A stretch of DNA of 44,323 nt from Clostridiales bacterium (GCA_004556345.1 SFHQ01000029.1:1-44323); one strand, 5' to 3'. Positions 1 through 7,578 are shown, counted from the first letter of the stretch. Numbers and translations are program-made. Notes: generated by a model from the letters alone, not told the origin.

Positions 1-460
1 AGCAAACTATGTCCAAGAAGATTGTACCGCTAAATAAGAAAGTAATCAAGTGTCAGTTGAAAGAATTGCCCTGAGAAACATAGAAGAGATACCGAATATG
101 TTATTGGAAAAGAAGTCGGCGTTATGGTGGGGACGATTCACCTTTATTAATGAAGATTAATAAAGCTACTGCTACGCTCTACTTTTAAGCGGCGGAAGCT
201 CAAGGTACGCTATACAATCTGAATTATGGACTGCCTATCCACGAAACAGGTTTTGCAGAGAAAAAAAGTCCTTCAAAATGAAAAACAGGCCTTTGAAAGC
301 CTATTGGTAGGGCTTGAGGTCAGCACACCGACAAGAGATCATATGTTAAACCTGTTCCGATATTGTGGCTTCGATATTAGTTTCGCAAGCCGATGTTATG
401 CGAGTAACTGGGATCACAGCGACACCGGCAACAGAATTGATACGAAAACAGAATCAACGA
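1..460. other. AT-rich stretch with decayed coding remnants
   Basis: No intact gene is visible. The stretch is clearly AT-richer than the GC-rich genes that follow. Short open segments in different frames suggest a degraded gene. Near 370-478, one plus-strand frame reads SILVSQADVMRVTGITATPA and ends at a stop, which resembles a winged-helix or HTH recognition region such as the C-terminus of some Fic-type proteins. That identification is weak inference. The longest open frame here (226-522) has no ribosome site and no recognisable family. Confidence 0.4.
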
Positions 461-462
461 AA

Positions 463-503
463 AAGACCGGCGGAATGACATGGGTCACTCCGTCGGTCTT
501 CTT
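463..503. terminator. Long hairpin, terminator-like
   Basis: Arms 463-474 and 489-500 pair over 12 positions with one G-U wobble, and an inner TGA/TCA extension follows. On the minus strand the hairpin is followed by TTTTTCG, so it could stop leftward transcription. On the plus strand it is followed by CTTCTTAAAA, a poor T tract. It separates the decayed left edge from the small-peptide locus. Confidence 0.55.
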
Positions 504-518
504 AAAATTTGATAGATA

Positions 519-548
519 TTGACAGAACTCGCTGTCCTATGCTACACT
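519..548 (+). promoter_or_regulatory. Promoter of the 27-residue peptide mRNA
   Basis: TTGACA at 519-524 and TACACT at 543-548 are separated by 18 bp. The predicted start is near 555, just before the inverted-repeat arm at 557-583. The -35 box is perfect and the -10 box matches 4 of 6. Confidence 0.7.
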
Positions 549-611
549 GGCTTCAAGACGTCGTTGTGGTACGGCGGTTAGCCACTTCCCTGAGAAGGGA
601 GGTGATGCAGC

Positions 612-695
612 ATGGGAGACTTCGGAAAGCAATTTCTGCGGTTCCTGATATGCATAGCTATCTTGGTCTACTTACTGGCCATAAAAGCTTGCTGA
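612..695 (+). CDS. 27-residue hydrophobic peptide, candidate type I toxin
   Basis: ATG at 612 follows a near-perfect ribosome site (AAGGGAGGTGA, 595-605) at 9-nt spacing and opens a 27-codon frame. The peptide has a short polar N-terminus (MGDFGKQ), one hydrophobic helix rich in L, I, V and F, and ends in KAC. Size and single membrane span fit membrane-acting type I toxins, but I do not recognise a named family. The ribosome site can pair with the sequence just upstream (585-590 with 597-602), which would mask it. A promoter precedes the gene, a 13-bp hairpin covers its stop codon, and a strong antisense promoter faces it from 812-783. The toxin function is inferred from architecture only. 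Confidence 0.6.
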   Translation: MGDFGKQFLRFLICIAILVYLLAIKAC

Positions 696-723
696 CCGCT
701 TGGCGGACATCCAAGCGGTCAGC
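691..723. terminator. Perfect 13-bp hairpin over the stop codon
   Basis: Arms 691-703 and 711-723 are exact reverse complements and include the stop codon of the small ORF. On the plus strand no T tract follows. On the minus strand AAGCTTTTATGG follows, so it could end the antisense RNA at roughly 85-95 nt. Confidence 0.55.
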
Positions 724-776
724 GTAAAACCTGACATAACCTTGGGCTAACCGCCGCCACAGCGACGTCCCTTTAT
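691..776 (-). ncRNA. Predicted antisense RNA to the small-peptide mRNA
   Basis: The minus-strand promoter at 783-812 predicts a start near 776. The RNA would run through 745-769 and could stop at the hairpin 691-723. It is fully complementary to the 3' part of the peptide mRNA. Its own 5' end nearly repeats the 5' end of that mRNA. The RNA is inferred from promoter and hairpin placement. Confidence 0.45.
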
Positions 777-782
777 GGCCTT

Positions 783-812
783 ATCATAGCATAGCCAACC
801 CCCCGTTGTCAA
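783..812 (-). promoter_or_regulatory. Convergent antisense promoter
   Basis: Read on the minus strand, TTGACA (812-807) and TATGAT (788-783) are separated by 18 bp. The -35 box is perfect and the -10 matches 5 of 6. It overlaps the terminator hairpin of the opposing transcript, whose loop contains the -35 box. Confidence 0.7.
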
Positions 813-836
813 GGAGACAGACGGGGGGTTGTTTTT
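797..836 (+). terminator. Terminator of the small-peptide transcript
   Basis: AACCCCCCGT at 797-806 pairs with ACGGGGGGTT at 821-830, followed by GTTTTTG on the plus strand. Lacking a T tract on the minus strand, it serves the rightward peptide mRNA rather than the leftward Mrp gene. Confidence 0.7.
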
Positions 837-846
837 GTAGCGGCCC

Positions 847-1683
847 TCAGCCCTTTTCGTGGGCCAGGATGGCGTCTGCCACCGGCTCCAGGTAGTTCTT
901 TTCCAGGCTTTCCACGGCGCCCTGGTCCATGGCGGTGGCCATGGCGGGGTCCATGGGGATCTGGGCCAGCACCTTGACGTCCAGGTCTTTGGCGACCTGC
1001 TCCAGGTTGCTCTTGCCGAAGATATAGTGCTTCTCGCCGCAGTTGGGGCACTGGAAGTAGCTGTAGTTCTCGACCACGCCCAGGATGGGTTTGTGCATCA
1101 TCTCAGCCATACGAACGGCCTTGGTCACGATGAGGGACACCAGGTCCTGGGGAGAGGTCACGACCACGATGCCGTCCACGGGGATGGACTGGAACACAGT
1201 CAGGGGCACGTCGCCGGTTCCGGGGGGCATGTCGATGAACAGGTAGTCCAGCTCGCCCCAGCGCACGTCGCTCCAGAACTGCTTGACTACGCCGCCGAGC
1301 AGGCTGCCGCGCCAGATGACGGGGTCGCCCTTGTTCTCCAGCAGGAGGTTCAGGGAGATGACTTTGATGCCGCCGGTGGTGAGCTCCGGGAAGATGCTCT
1401 CGCCGTCGCCCACGGCGCGGGTGTTCAGGCCGAAGGCGGTGGGGATGGAGGGGCCGGTGATGTCGGCGTCCATGATGCCGACCTTGTAGCCCTTCTTGGC
1501 CATGGCGGAGGCCAGGCAGGCGGTGGTGGAGCTCTTGCCCACGCCGCCCTTGCCGGACATGATGGCGTAGACGTGCTTGATGGCAGAGTCCTTGTTCAGG
1601 GGCGCGATGAGGTCTTTTGCCTCGGCGTTGTGGTCGCAGCTTGCGCCGCAAGAGCTGCAATCATGGGTACATTCTTCAGACAT
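847..1683 (-). CDS. Mrp/NBP35 family Fe-S cluster carrier ATPase
   Basis: A 278-residue P-loop ATPase of the Mrp/NBP35/ApbC family, which assembles or carries Fe-S clusters in the cytoplasm. The deviant Walker A motif GKGGVGKSS lies near residues 44-52, and the family CxxC (CPNCG, residues 212-215) near the C-terminus should ligate the bridging cluster between two subunits. The N-terminus carries an extra cysteine cluster (C5, C9, C12, C16) resembling the N-terminal ferredoxin-like motif of eukaryotic Nbp35 and found in some clostridial homologues. The ATG follows AAGGAAGGATG. It is the last gene of the leftward run and converges on the small-peptide locus. Mrp family membership is very secure; the client proteins are unknown. 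Confidence 0.93.
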   Translation of the reverse strand: MSEECTHDCSSCGASCDHNAEAKDLIAPLNKDSAIKHVYAIMSGKGGVGKSSTTACLASAMAKKGYKVGIMDADITGPSIPTAFGLNTRAVGDGESIFPELTTGGIKVISLNLLLENKGDPVIWRGSLLGGVVKQFWSDVRWGELDYLFIDMPPGTGDVPLTVFQSIPVDGIVVVTSPQDLVSLIVTKAVRMAEMMHKPILGVVENYSYFQCPNCGEKHYIFGKSNLEQVAKDLDVKVLAQIPMDPAMATAMDQGAVESLEKNYLEPVADAILAHEKG

Positions 1684-1777
1684 GGAAATACATCCTTCCT
1701 TAAATAATAGTCATAACAGCCTGCGCGGGCCGCAGAGGGCTGCGGCCCTGACAGGGCGGGGGGAGTGAGGTCAGAGA

Positions 1778-2716
1778 TCAGGAGTAGTCGTAAATGCCGC
1801 CGCCGATGAACTCCCGGATGAGGGACGCAGGCGGGACCAGCTCCGGATCAATGGGATGGAACCCCTGGAAGCCGTCGATCAGCTCCAGCAGCTCCTTCCG
1901 CCGCACATTCTCCTGGGGCACGGCCTCCAGCAGGGGCATGGCGTAGTTCTTCATCACCGACACCTCATAGGGCAGGGAGGAGTCGAAGATGTAGTTGGCC
2001 CGGTGCTTGAAGGGGGAGATATAGAGCTTCTCACCCCGCCGCACGTTGGCCCACATGTCCAGGGTCTCGGCCACGCCGGTACCCCGGAAGTTATAGTCCC
2101 GCACGGCCCGGCGGGTCAGGCGCATCCAGGTGCCCTTGAAGCGCAGGTCCTCCCCTTCCACCACGTTGGAGCGGGCGGAGATATACAGGCAGGTGGCGTC
2201 GGGGTTGCGCCCGGCGCACTCGTCGTTCAGGGCGTGGATGCCCTCGAAGATGGCCACCTCGTTTTTCTTTAAGCGCAGCGGCTCACCCAGGCGGTCGTTG
2301 CGCATCTGGCGGGCAAACTCGAAGCGGGGCACGATGATCGTCTCCCCGCGGGAGAGCTTGGCAAAGTGGTCGTTGAGCAGGTCCATGTCCATGCACAGGG
2401 GGGACTCGAAATCAATGGAGCCGTCCTTTGTCCGGGGAACGGTCTTGGGGTTGAGCGTCTTAAAATAGTTGTCCATGGAGATGGTGTGGGACAGCACACC
2501 CCGCTTTTCCAGCTCTTCCTCGATCTTCAGGGCGGTGGTGGTCTTGCCGGAGCCGGAGGGACCGGACAGCAGGACGATGGGGCTTGTCGAGAGATTGTTC
2601 AGGATGGTGTCCGCTGCCTGGCTGACCTTGTTGGCGTACTGAGCGTCGCACGCCTCCAAAAAGCCCTTCACATCCTGGTCGATGCGGCGGTTGATCTCTT
2701 GCAGCTGATAGGACAT
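1778..2716 (-). CDS. Uridine kinase-like nucleoside kinase
   Basis: A 312-residue P-loop kinase with Walker A GPSGSGKTT, the DNYFK segment typical of uridine kinases and a following D-rich LCMDMDLL segment. The family phosphorylates uridine/cytidine with a nucleoside triphosphate in pyrimidine salvage. I chose the start at 2716 (MSYQLQ) because it sits behind GAAAGGAGG; the longer frame to 2818 would overlap hemZ and has no ribosome site. It is longer than E. coli Udk (about 213 residues) and lacks the N-terminal TGS domain of the long clostridial nucleoside kinases. It lies 95 bp after hemZ and may be co-transcribed with it. Family confidence is high; the exact substrate is inferred. Confidence 0.85.
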   Translation of the reverse strand: MSYQLQEINRRIDQDVKGFLEACDAQYANKVSQAADTILNNLSTSPIVLLSGPSGSGKTTTALKIEEELEKRGVLSHTISMDNYFKTLNPKTVPRTKDGSIDFESPLCMDMDLLNDHFAKLSRGETIIVPRFEFARQMRNDRLGEPLRLKKNEVAIFEGIHALNDECAGRNPDATCLYISARSNVVEGEDLRFKGTWMRLTRRAVRDYNFRGTGVAETLDMWANVRRGEKLYISPFKHRANYIFDSSLPYEVSVMKNYAMPLLEAVPQENVRRKELLELIDGFQGFHPIDPELVPPASLIREFIGGGIYDYS

Positions 2717-2811
2717 TGTACTGCCTCCTTTCAGGCACGTCAAGAAAGTTTTGCACAAAACGTCATATTTTTGCGAAAATCTTGTGTTTTTATCAGGTTC
2801 AGGGAATCGGG

Positions 2812-4275
2812 TTACCAAGTCCAGCTGGATTTTTCGGCTTGAATGGCCGCGGCGTTCTGCAAATATTCCTGGGGATACTTGGGGTTGGCCAGCCGCCGGA
2901 CGGTCCTGCCGCCGATGGCCTTGGTCACGCCCCCGGCCCCCAGGGAGAGGACGGTGTGCAGCTCCTCCATCATGCAGATATTATACGCATTTGCCCAGCC
3001 GGGCTTGCACCAGCCCACGTTTTCAAAGGACCCGGACATGAATTTCTGCCGGTAGAGATAGTAGGGCCGGTACCCCGCCGCCCGCAGGGCGGACCAGGCA
3101 AAGTCCAGCATGTGGGCCACGTCCGCCCCGCTGGGCAGGGTGACGTTTTCCTGGCGCAGCCTTGCGCCCTTTTTCAAGGCCAGGGTGTGGACGGTGATGT
3201 TTTCCGGGTCCATGCCGATCACTTCATCCAGCGTGGCGGCGAAGCCCGCCGGCGTGTCCGCCGGGAGCCCGGCGATGAGGTCCATGTTGATGGCCCCCAC
3301 GCCGACCTCTCTTGCCAGGGCATAGGCCTGCCGGATGTCCTCCGCCCGGTGGCTCCGGCCGATGGTCTCCAGCACGAGGTCCGACATGGTCTGGGGGTTC
3401 ACGGAGATGCGGTTCCCGCCCCCGTCCCGGATGGCCTCCAGCTTTTCGCGGGTGATGGTGTCCGGCCGCCCGGCCTCCACGGTGAACTCCGTGCCGGGGG
3501 CCAGGTCGAACGCTGTGTGCAGGCGGTCCAGCAGGGCCTTGAGCTGGTCAGGGGCCAGCGTCGTCGGCGTTCCGCCGCCGATGTAGACGGTCCGCACCGT
3601 CTTCCCCGCCCGCCGGGCGGCCTCCCCTGCCGCGTCGATCTCCCCGAACAAGGCGTCGAGATACGCCGGGATGAGCCGGTTGGCCGAGCCGGACGCCGAG
3701 ATGAAGGAGCAGTAGGCGCAGCGGGTGGGACAGAACGGGATGCCGACGTACAGCGAGATCTCTTCCGGTTGTAAGCTCCGCTTTACGGCGAGACTGGCCT
3801 GGGCGCAGTCCATCGCCAGCTGCCGCCGGACGGGAGAGACATGGTAGTGCTTCAGCATTGCCTCCGCCTGGCGGGGGGTGCCCCCCTCCTCCATGGCGCG
3901 GGTGGGCAGCTTCACCGGCCGCACACCGGAGAGCATCCCCCAGGGGGGCTCTTTCCCCAGGCAGTCGATGGCGGCCAGGTAAAAGGCCCGCTGTAACGTC
4001 CGCCGGGTCAGGCGGGTGGCCACCACCGGGTCGTCCGCCGGAAGCGCTGCGGTCTTTACCCGGCACATGCGGGTGTAGACCTTCCCCTCCCGCCGCAGGA
4101 CGGCCCGCGCCGTGCACCAGGACGGGCGGCGGGTGAACTGAAGCTCCAGCGCATTGTCCCCGCCGGGGGGCGTGACGGCTGGGTCGGGGTAGACCGGCCG
4201 CTCCTGGGGAAAGAGGGTGAGCATGGTCTGCTCCACGGCGTACTTCTCCTGGTGGCCGGTGAAGTAGAGGTTCAT
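2812..4275 (-). CDS. hemZ: Coproporphyrinogen III oxidase-like radical SAM protein HemZ
   Basis: A 487-residue radical SAM enzyme. The cluster motif CPTRCAYC (C182, C186, C189) binds the 4Fe-4S/SAM centre. The following GGGTPT and ENITVHTLALKKG segments are typical of the HemN/HemZ group, and the long N-terminal domain before the radical SAM core matches HemZ rather than HemN or HemW. The family is linked to oxygen-independent conversion of coproporphyrinogen III to protoporphyrinogen IX, but no other haem gene is visible here, so the reaction in this organism is uncertain. Its ATG overlaps the stop of the upstream metallo-hydrolase by 4 bp, indicating translational coupling. Confidence 0.88.
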   Translation of the reverse strand: MNLYFTGHQEKYAVEQTMLTLFPQERPVYPDPAVTPPGGDNALELQFTRRPSWCTARAVLRREGKVYTRMCRVKTAALPADDPVVATRLTRRTLQRAFYLAAIDCLGKEPPWGMLSGVRPVKLPTRAMEEGGTPRQAEAMLKHYHVSPVRRQLAMDCAQASLAVKRSLQPEEISLYVGIPFCPTRCAYCSFISASGSANRLIPAYLDALFGEIDAAGEAARRAGKTVRTVYIGGGTPTTLAPDQLKALLDRLHTAFDLAPGTEFTVEAGRPDTITREKLEAIRDGGGNRISVNPQTMSDLVLETIGRSHRAEDIRQAYALAREVGVGAINMDLIAGLPADTPAGFAATLDEVIGMDPENITVHTLALKKGARLRQENVTLPSGADVAHMLDFAWSALRAAGYRPYYLYRQKFMSGSFENVGWCKPGWANAYNICMMEELHTVLSLGAGGVTKAIGGRTVRRLANPKYPQEYLQNAAAIQAEKSSWTW

Positions 4276-4889
4276 CGCAGGGCGTCCCGCACGAAGGGAT
4301 TCCCGGCCCGCTCTGCATCCAGAGAGGTGGTGCTCTCATGGCCGGGACACACCCGCAGGTTACCCTCCAGGGACACCAGGCGCTTGAGGGACTGGAGGAT
4401 CTGCCCGTAGCTGCCGCCGGTGAAGTCCGTTCGGCCGCAGGAGCCGGCAAAGAGCGTGTCCCCGCAGAAGAGGACGTCGCCCACGCGATAGGTCACGGAG
4501 CCGGGAGAATGGCCGGGGGTGTGCAGGACCTCGATGGGGGTCCCGCCGAAGTCGATGGTGTCGCCCTCTTTCACGGTGTGGATGTTGTCCACGGGGCCCA
4601 GCAGCATATACTGGTCCCCCGCCCCGGTCCAGTTGACCTCTTTCTCGTGGACATAGACGGGGATGCCGGGCCATTTTTTCAGCAGGCCGGGTACGCCCAG
4701 CACATGGTCAAAGTGGCCGTGGGTGATGAGGATCATGGTCAGGGTCAGGCCCGCCTTGCGGATCTCCTGGTCGATGTCGTCCGGCTGGTCGCCGGGATCG
4801 ACGACGGCGCAGATCTTGGCGTCCGTATCCTCCAGCAGGTAGCAGTTGGTGCCGATCTGCCCAACGCGCATCCGTTTGATTTGCAGCAT
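4272..4889 (-). CDS. MBL-fold metallo-hydrolase (glyoxalase II-like)
   Basis: A 205-residue metallo-beta-lactamase-fold enzyme. THGHFDH (H57, H59, D61, H62) is the dinuclear metal motif; HTPGHSPGS and CPGHES supply the remaining ligands. Length and motif order match the single-domain glyoxalase II-like/YcbL group, which hydrolyses thioesters or related esters; the substrate cannot be read from sequence. The start follows a GAGGT ribosome site. It lies between dtd (35 bp upstream) and hemZ (4-bp overlap), an order seen in several clostridia, so it is probably one transcript with them. Confidence 0.88.
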   Translation of the reverse strand: MLQIKRMRVGQIGTNCYLLEDTDAKICAVVDPGDQPDDIDQEIRKAGLTLTMILITHGHFDHVLGVPGLLKKWPGIPVYVHEKEVNWTGAGDQYMLLGPVDNIHTVKEGDTIDFGGTPIEVLHTPGHSPGSVTYRVGDVLFCGDTLFAGSCGRTDFTGGSYGQILQSLKRLVSLEGNLRVCPGHESTTSLDAERAGNPFVRDALR

Positions 4890-4924
4890 AAGTTACCTCG
4901 TTTTCTATTGTATTTGATGAGAGT

Positions 4925-5359
4925 TTACAGTTCGATACAAAGGGTCACGGGACCGTCGTTGACGGAGGAGACGGCCATGTCCGCCCCAAACGCCCCGTGC
5001 TCCACGTGGAAGCCCCGGTCCCGGCAGCAGGCCATGAACTTCTCGTACAGCGGGATGGCCACTGCCGGCGGCGCGGCCTTGGTAAAGCCGGGGCGGCGGC
5101 TCTTCAGGTCGGCGTACAGCGTGAACTGCGACACCACCAGCAGCTCGCCTCCGGCGGCGGCCAGGTTCAGGTTCATTTTGCCCGCCTCATCGGAAAAGAC
5201 CCGCAGACCACAGATCTTATCGGCCATTTTGTCGGCCAGCGCCTCCGTATCCTCTGGGCCGACGCCCAGCAGGACCAGAAAGCCCTTGCCGATCTTTCCT
5301 ACCGTCTCCCCTTCGATGGCCACCGAAGCGGAGGAGACTCTTGTCACGACTGCCCGCAT
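4925..5359 (-). CDS. dtd: D-aminoacyl-tRNA deacylase
   Basis: A 144-residue Dtd, which hydrolyses D-amino acids wrongly attached to tRNA. SQFTLYAD (residues 77-84) and NDGPVT (134-139) are the two catalytic signature motifs. The start at MRAVVTRVSSASV matches the usual Dtd N-terminus and length; the longer open frame to 5398 adds a non-conserved leader. The ribosome site is the weaker AAGGGGGA, 11 nt upstream. It is the first gene of the unit that continues with the MBL hydrolase and hemZ. A relA gene, the common upstream partner, is absent. Confidence 0.95.
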   Translation of the reverse strand: MRAVVTRVSSASVAIEGETVGKIGKGFLVLLGVGPEDTEALADKMADKICGLRVFSDEAGKMNLNLAAAGGELLVVSQFTLYADLKSRRPGFTKAAPPAVAIPLYEKFMACCRDRGFHVEHGAFGADMAVSSVNDGPVTLCIEL

Positions 5360-5433
5360 AATAAAAGTTATCCCCCTTGTGTGGATTTCTCGGATCATCC
5401 CTCTTACGATTAAATAAGAGGAAGGCGGTTTTC

Positions 5434-5463
5434 AGTATAGCACGAAGGGGCGGAAGTAGTCAA
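5434..5463 (-). promoter_or_regulatory. Promoter upstream of dtd
   Basis: On the minus strand TTGACT (5463-5458) and TATACT (5439-5434) are separated by 18 bp. The leader then carries the inverted repeat CCTCTTA...TAAGAGG at 5399-5420. Confidence 0.65.
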
Positions 5464-5714
5464 CGCTATCCAATTTCAAAGCATCCTCACCCAAACCAAA
5501 ACGCAAGCCGAAGAAAGCCCCCATGCATCCAGAAACGAATGAAAAACGCATGAATATTCACACCATGCAGCTATATACAAAACGTAAAACCAAGCGATAT
5601 TACAAATGGTATACAAGACGTAATCAGTTGACAAATCAGTGAACGGCTTTGTCAACCAGATGGGAAACGCTTGTCATTCCAGGCTTTTTTCGGGGTTCTC
5701 CCCGTTTTCGGCCA
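5464..5714. repeat. AT-rich gap with short direct and inverted repeats
   Basis: No gene is visible. Two direct copies, TATACAAAACGTAA (5574-5587) and TATACAAGACGTAA (5610-5623), match at 13 of 14 positions, 36 bp apart. A perfect inverted repeat, GTTGACAAA (5627-5635) and TTTGTCAAC (5648-5656), follows. The function is unknown; protein-binding sites or the remnant of an inserted element are possible. Confidence 0.45.
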
Positions 5715-5758
5715 CAAAAAAACCCGTCCGGACGCGCTTCACGCGCCCAGACGGGCTG
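5715..5758 (-). terminator. Terminator of the HAD phosphatase gene
   Basis: On the minus strand a GC-rich stem (CCCGTC...GACGGG, with inner GGCGCG/CGCGTC pairing) is followed by a run of seven T, 30 bp after the stop codon. Confidence 0.85.
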
Positions 5759-5785
5759 AGAGTTTTCTCAAAAGTCCCAAGGGAC

Positions 5786-6610
5786 TTATCTGTCTTTGTA
5801 TCGCTCTTCCAAAACCTCGATCATCCGGGCCACACAGCTCTCATCGCAGGAGGGCAAGACCAGATCCGCGACCTCCCGCACCTCCGGGTAGCTGTTGGCG
5901 GGGGCGAAAGACTGGGCCGAGACGGAGAGCATGGGGATGTCGTTGAGCCCGTTTCCGATGCAGTACAGATCCTTCTGCTCCACCCCCAGATGCTGGGCCA
6001 GCCACAGGACGGAAAAGCCCTTGTTGGCCCCTTTCGCCGTCACCTCCAGGAGGTTCCGGTTGGAGAAGGTAGCCTCATAGATGTCCGACCAGCGGCTGAG
6101 CAGATACTCCTGGGCCTGCTGGAGGACCGCAGTGTCCGGGTGCTGTAAGATCACCTTCAGCCAGGGCGTGGGCATGTCCTCGATGTCCCGCCGGCGGCCC
6201 CGCAGACGGCAGCGGGTCAGATGACGGTAGGTGATGACGTTGGGCCGGAAGGCGTAGACCTCATCCTGGTGGTAGGCCTCAAAGCCCAGCTCCGGGAAGG
6301 CCGCGCAGAGCTTGGCGATGTGAACGGGCGCCCGCTTGGGCAGGAACTTGAGCCAGAGGCTCTCCTCTTTGGCAAAGTCGTAGATCGACGCGCCGTTGGA
6401 GAGGATCACCGGGGCGTTTACCGGCAGCTTCTCCCGCTCCATCTGGATCACGAAGTTGATGTAGGACCGTCCGGTGGAGATGCTGAACAGCCCGCCCTCG
6501 GCCAGAAACCGATCAATGGCGGCGCGGTTTTCCGGGGAGATGGTCCCCTTGCTGTCGTAGAGTGTATCGTCATAGTCCGTGGCCAGCAGAACGCCGGAAA
6601 ACTTTCCCAT
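5786..6610 (-). CDS. Cof-type HAD-IIB family phosphatase
   Basis: A 274-residue haloacid-dehalogenase phosphatase of the Cof/YidA type. Motif I is DYDDT (nucleophile D12, acid/base D14), motif II is in the STGRS segment, and motif IV is GNGLNDIPML, which binds magnesium. Such enzymes dephosphorylate small sugar or nucleotide phosphates, and the substrate is not predictable. The start at 6610 (MGKFSG) follows AAAGGAGG at good spacing, so I prefer it to the open frame from 6652. It has its own promoter within the end of the upstream gene and its own terminator, so it is probably monocistronic. Confidence 0.88.
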   Translation of the reverse strand: MGKFSGVLLATDYDDTLYDSKGTISPENRAAIDRFLAEGGLFSISTGRSYINFVIQMEREKLPVNAPVILSNGASIYDFAKEESLWLKFLPKRAPVHIAKLCAAFPELGFEAYHQDEVYAFRPNVITYRHLTRCRLRGRRRDIEDMPTPWLKVILQHPDTAVLQQAQEYLLSRWSDIYEATFSNRNLLEVTAKGANKGFSVLWLAQHLGVEQKDLYCIGNGLNDIPMLSVSAQSFAPANSYPEVREVADLVLPSCDESCVARMIEVLEERYKDR

Positions 6611-6662
6611 AGGCTCCTCCTTTCGGTCGTAAAACAGGGGTATTTGCTTCAAGAGTTTTTAT

Positions 6663-6690
6663 TTTATACTAGGCGGCTGCATCTTGTCAA
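6663..6690 (-). promoter_or_regulatory. Promoter of the HAD phosphatase gene
   Basis: On the minus strand TTGACA (6690-6685) and TATAAA (6668-6663) are separated by 16 bp. The promoter lies within the last codons of the pseudouridine synthase gene. Confidence 0.65.
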
Positions 6691-7578
6691 GACGGCCTGG
6701 AAATAGTCCGGCAGCGGGCAGGATACGGTGACCTGCTCCCCCGTCCGGGGATGCCGGAAGGTCAGCCGCCGGGCGTGCAGACACTGCCCAGCCAGCCCAG
6801 GAAAGCCCTTGCGTTGCCCGCCGTACACCGGGTCCCCCAACACGGGGTGACCCAGCGCAGCCATGTGCACGCGGATCTGGTGGGTCCTGCCGGTCTCCAG
6901 GCGGCACTGGATGTGGGTGTACCCCGGATACCGGGCCAGCACCGTCCAGTGGGTCACAGCCCGGCGGCCATTCAGGTGATTGACCGCCATCTTCTTCCGG
7001 TCTGTGGGGTGCCGGGCGATGGGCAGGTCCACCGTCCCGCTGTCCTCCCGGAGGTTGCCCACCACCACGGCCTCGTATTCCCGATACAGGCTGTGGTCCT
7101 GGAGCTGCTCGGCCAGGGCCAGGTGGGCTGCGTCGTTCTTGGCGGCGATGATGAGGCCGCTGGTGTCCCGGTCGATGCGGTGGACGATGCCGGGCCGCAG
7201 CTGGCCGTTGATGCCGGAGAGGCTCTGGCCACAGTGATACAGCAGGGCGTTGACCAGGGTCCCGTCCGGGTGGCCCGGCGCAGGGTGGACCACCATGCCC
7301 ACGGGCTTGTTCACCACGATCACGTCCCCGTCCTCATACACCACGTCCAGCGGGATATCCTGGGGCACGATCTCCACCGGCGTGGGGTCGGGGATGCACA
7401 CGGCGACCTCATCCCCCGCCTGGAGCTTGTCGTTTTTCTTGAGGGCCTTGCCCCGGCGGAGGACTCTCCCCTCCTCCAGCAGCTTCTGGGCGGCGGAGCG
7501 GGTCAGGCCGTCCAGGACCCCCGCCAGATATTGGTCGGCCCGCAGGCCGCTCTGTTCCACGGTGAGGGTGACGTTCAT
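6664..7578 (-). CDS. RluA/RluD-family pseudouridine synthase
   Basis: A 304-residue RNA pseudouridine synthase. An S4 RNA-binding domain (about residues 12-60) precedes the catalytic domain, whose HRIDRDTSG motif places the nucleophilic aspartate at D136. RluD-type enzymes modify 23S rRNA helix 69; the gram-positive YlyB group is the nearest match by neighbourhood. I set the start at 7578 (MNVTLTVEQS) because it overlaps the lspA stop as ATGA; the open frame extends further upstream only inside lspA. lspA followed by this gene is a classical Firmicute pair, and translational coupling is likely. Confidence 0.93.
   Translation of the reverse strand: MNVTLTVEQSGLRADQYLAGVLDGLTRSAAQKLLEEGRVLRRGKALKKNDKLQAGDEVAVCIPDPTPVEIVPQDIPLDVVYEDGDVIVVNKPVGMVVHPAPGHPDGTLVNALLYHCGQSLSGINGQLRPGIVHRIDRDTSGLIIAAKNDAAHLALAEQLQDHSLYREYEAVVVGNLREDSGTVDLPIARHPTDRKKMAVNHLNGRRAVTHWTVLARYPGYTHIQCRLETGRTHQIRVHMAALGHPVLGDPVYGGQRKGFPGLAGQCLHARRLTFRHPRTGEQVTVSCPLPDYFQAVLTRCSRLV

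Larger units (their letters stand above)
557..769. repeat. Inverted repeat flanking the small ORF
   Basis: Arm 557-583 and arm 745-769 are reverse complements at 24 of 25 positions. The one difference is a G-U wobble in RNA, and the left arm has an extra 2-nt bulge (TA at 570-571). Both arms lie at the predicted 5' ends of convergent transcripts. In the plus-strand mRNA they would pair the 5' leader with the 3' end. They could instead be the ends of a small mobile element. Confidence 0.8.

Noticed and set aside
226..522. 98-codon open frame at the left edge
   Set aside because: No ribosome site, no recognisable domain, and it runs through the hairpin at 463-503.
557..769. CRISPR array or phage attachment site at the small-peptide locus
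   Set aside because: There are only two inverted copies rather than regularly spaced direct repeats, and no integrase or cas gene is in the window.
5550..5566. TGAATATTCA as an arginine-repressor box
   Set aside because: An ARG box needs two TGAAT half-sites separated by about 4 bp or more; here they abut, and no arginine gene is near.
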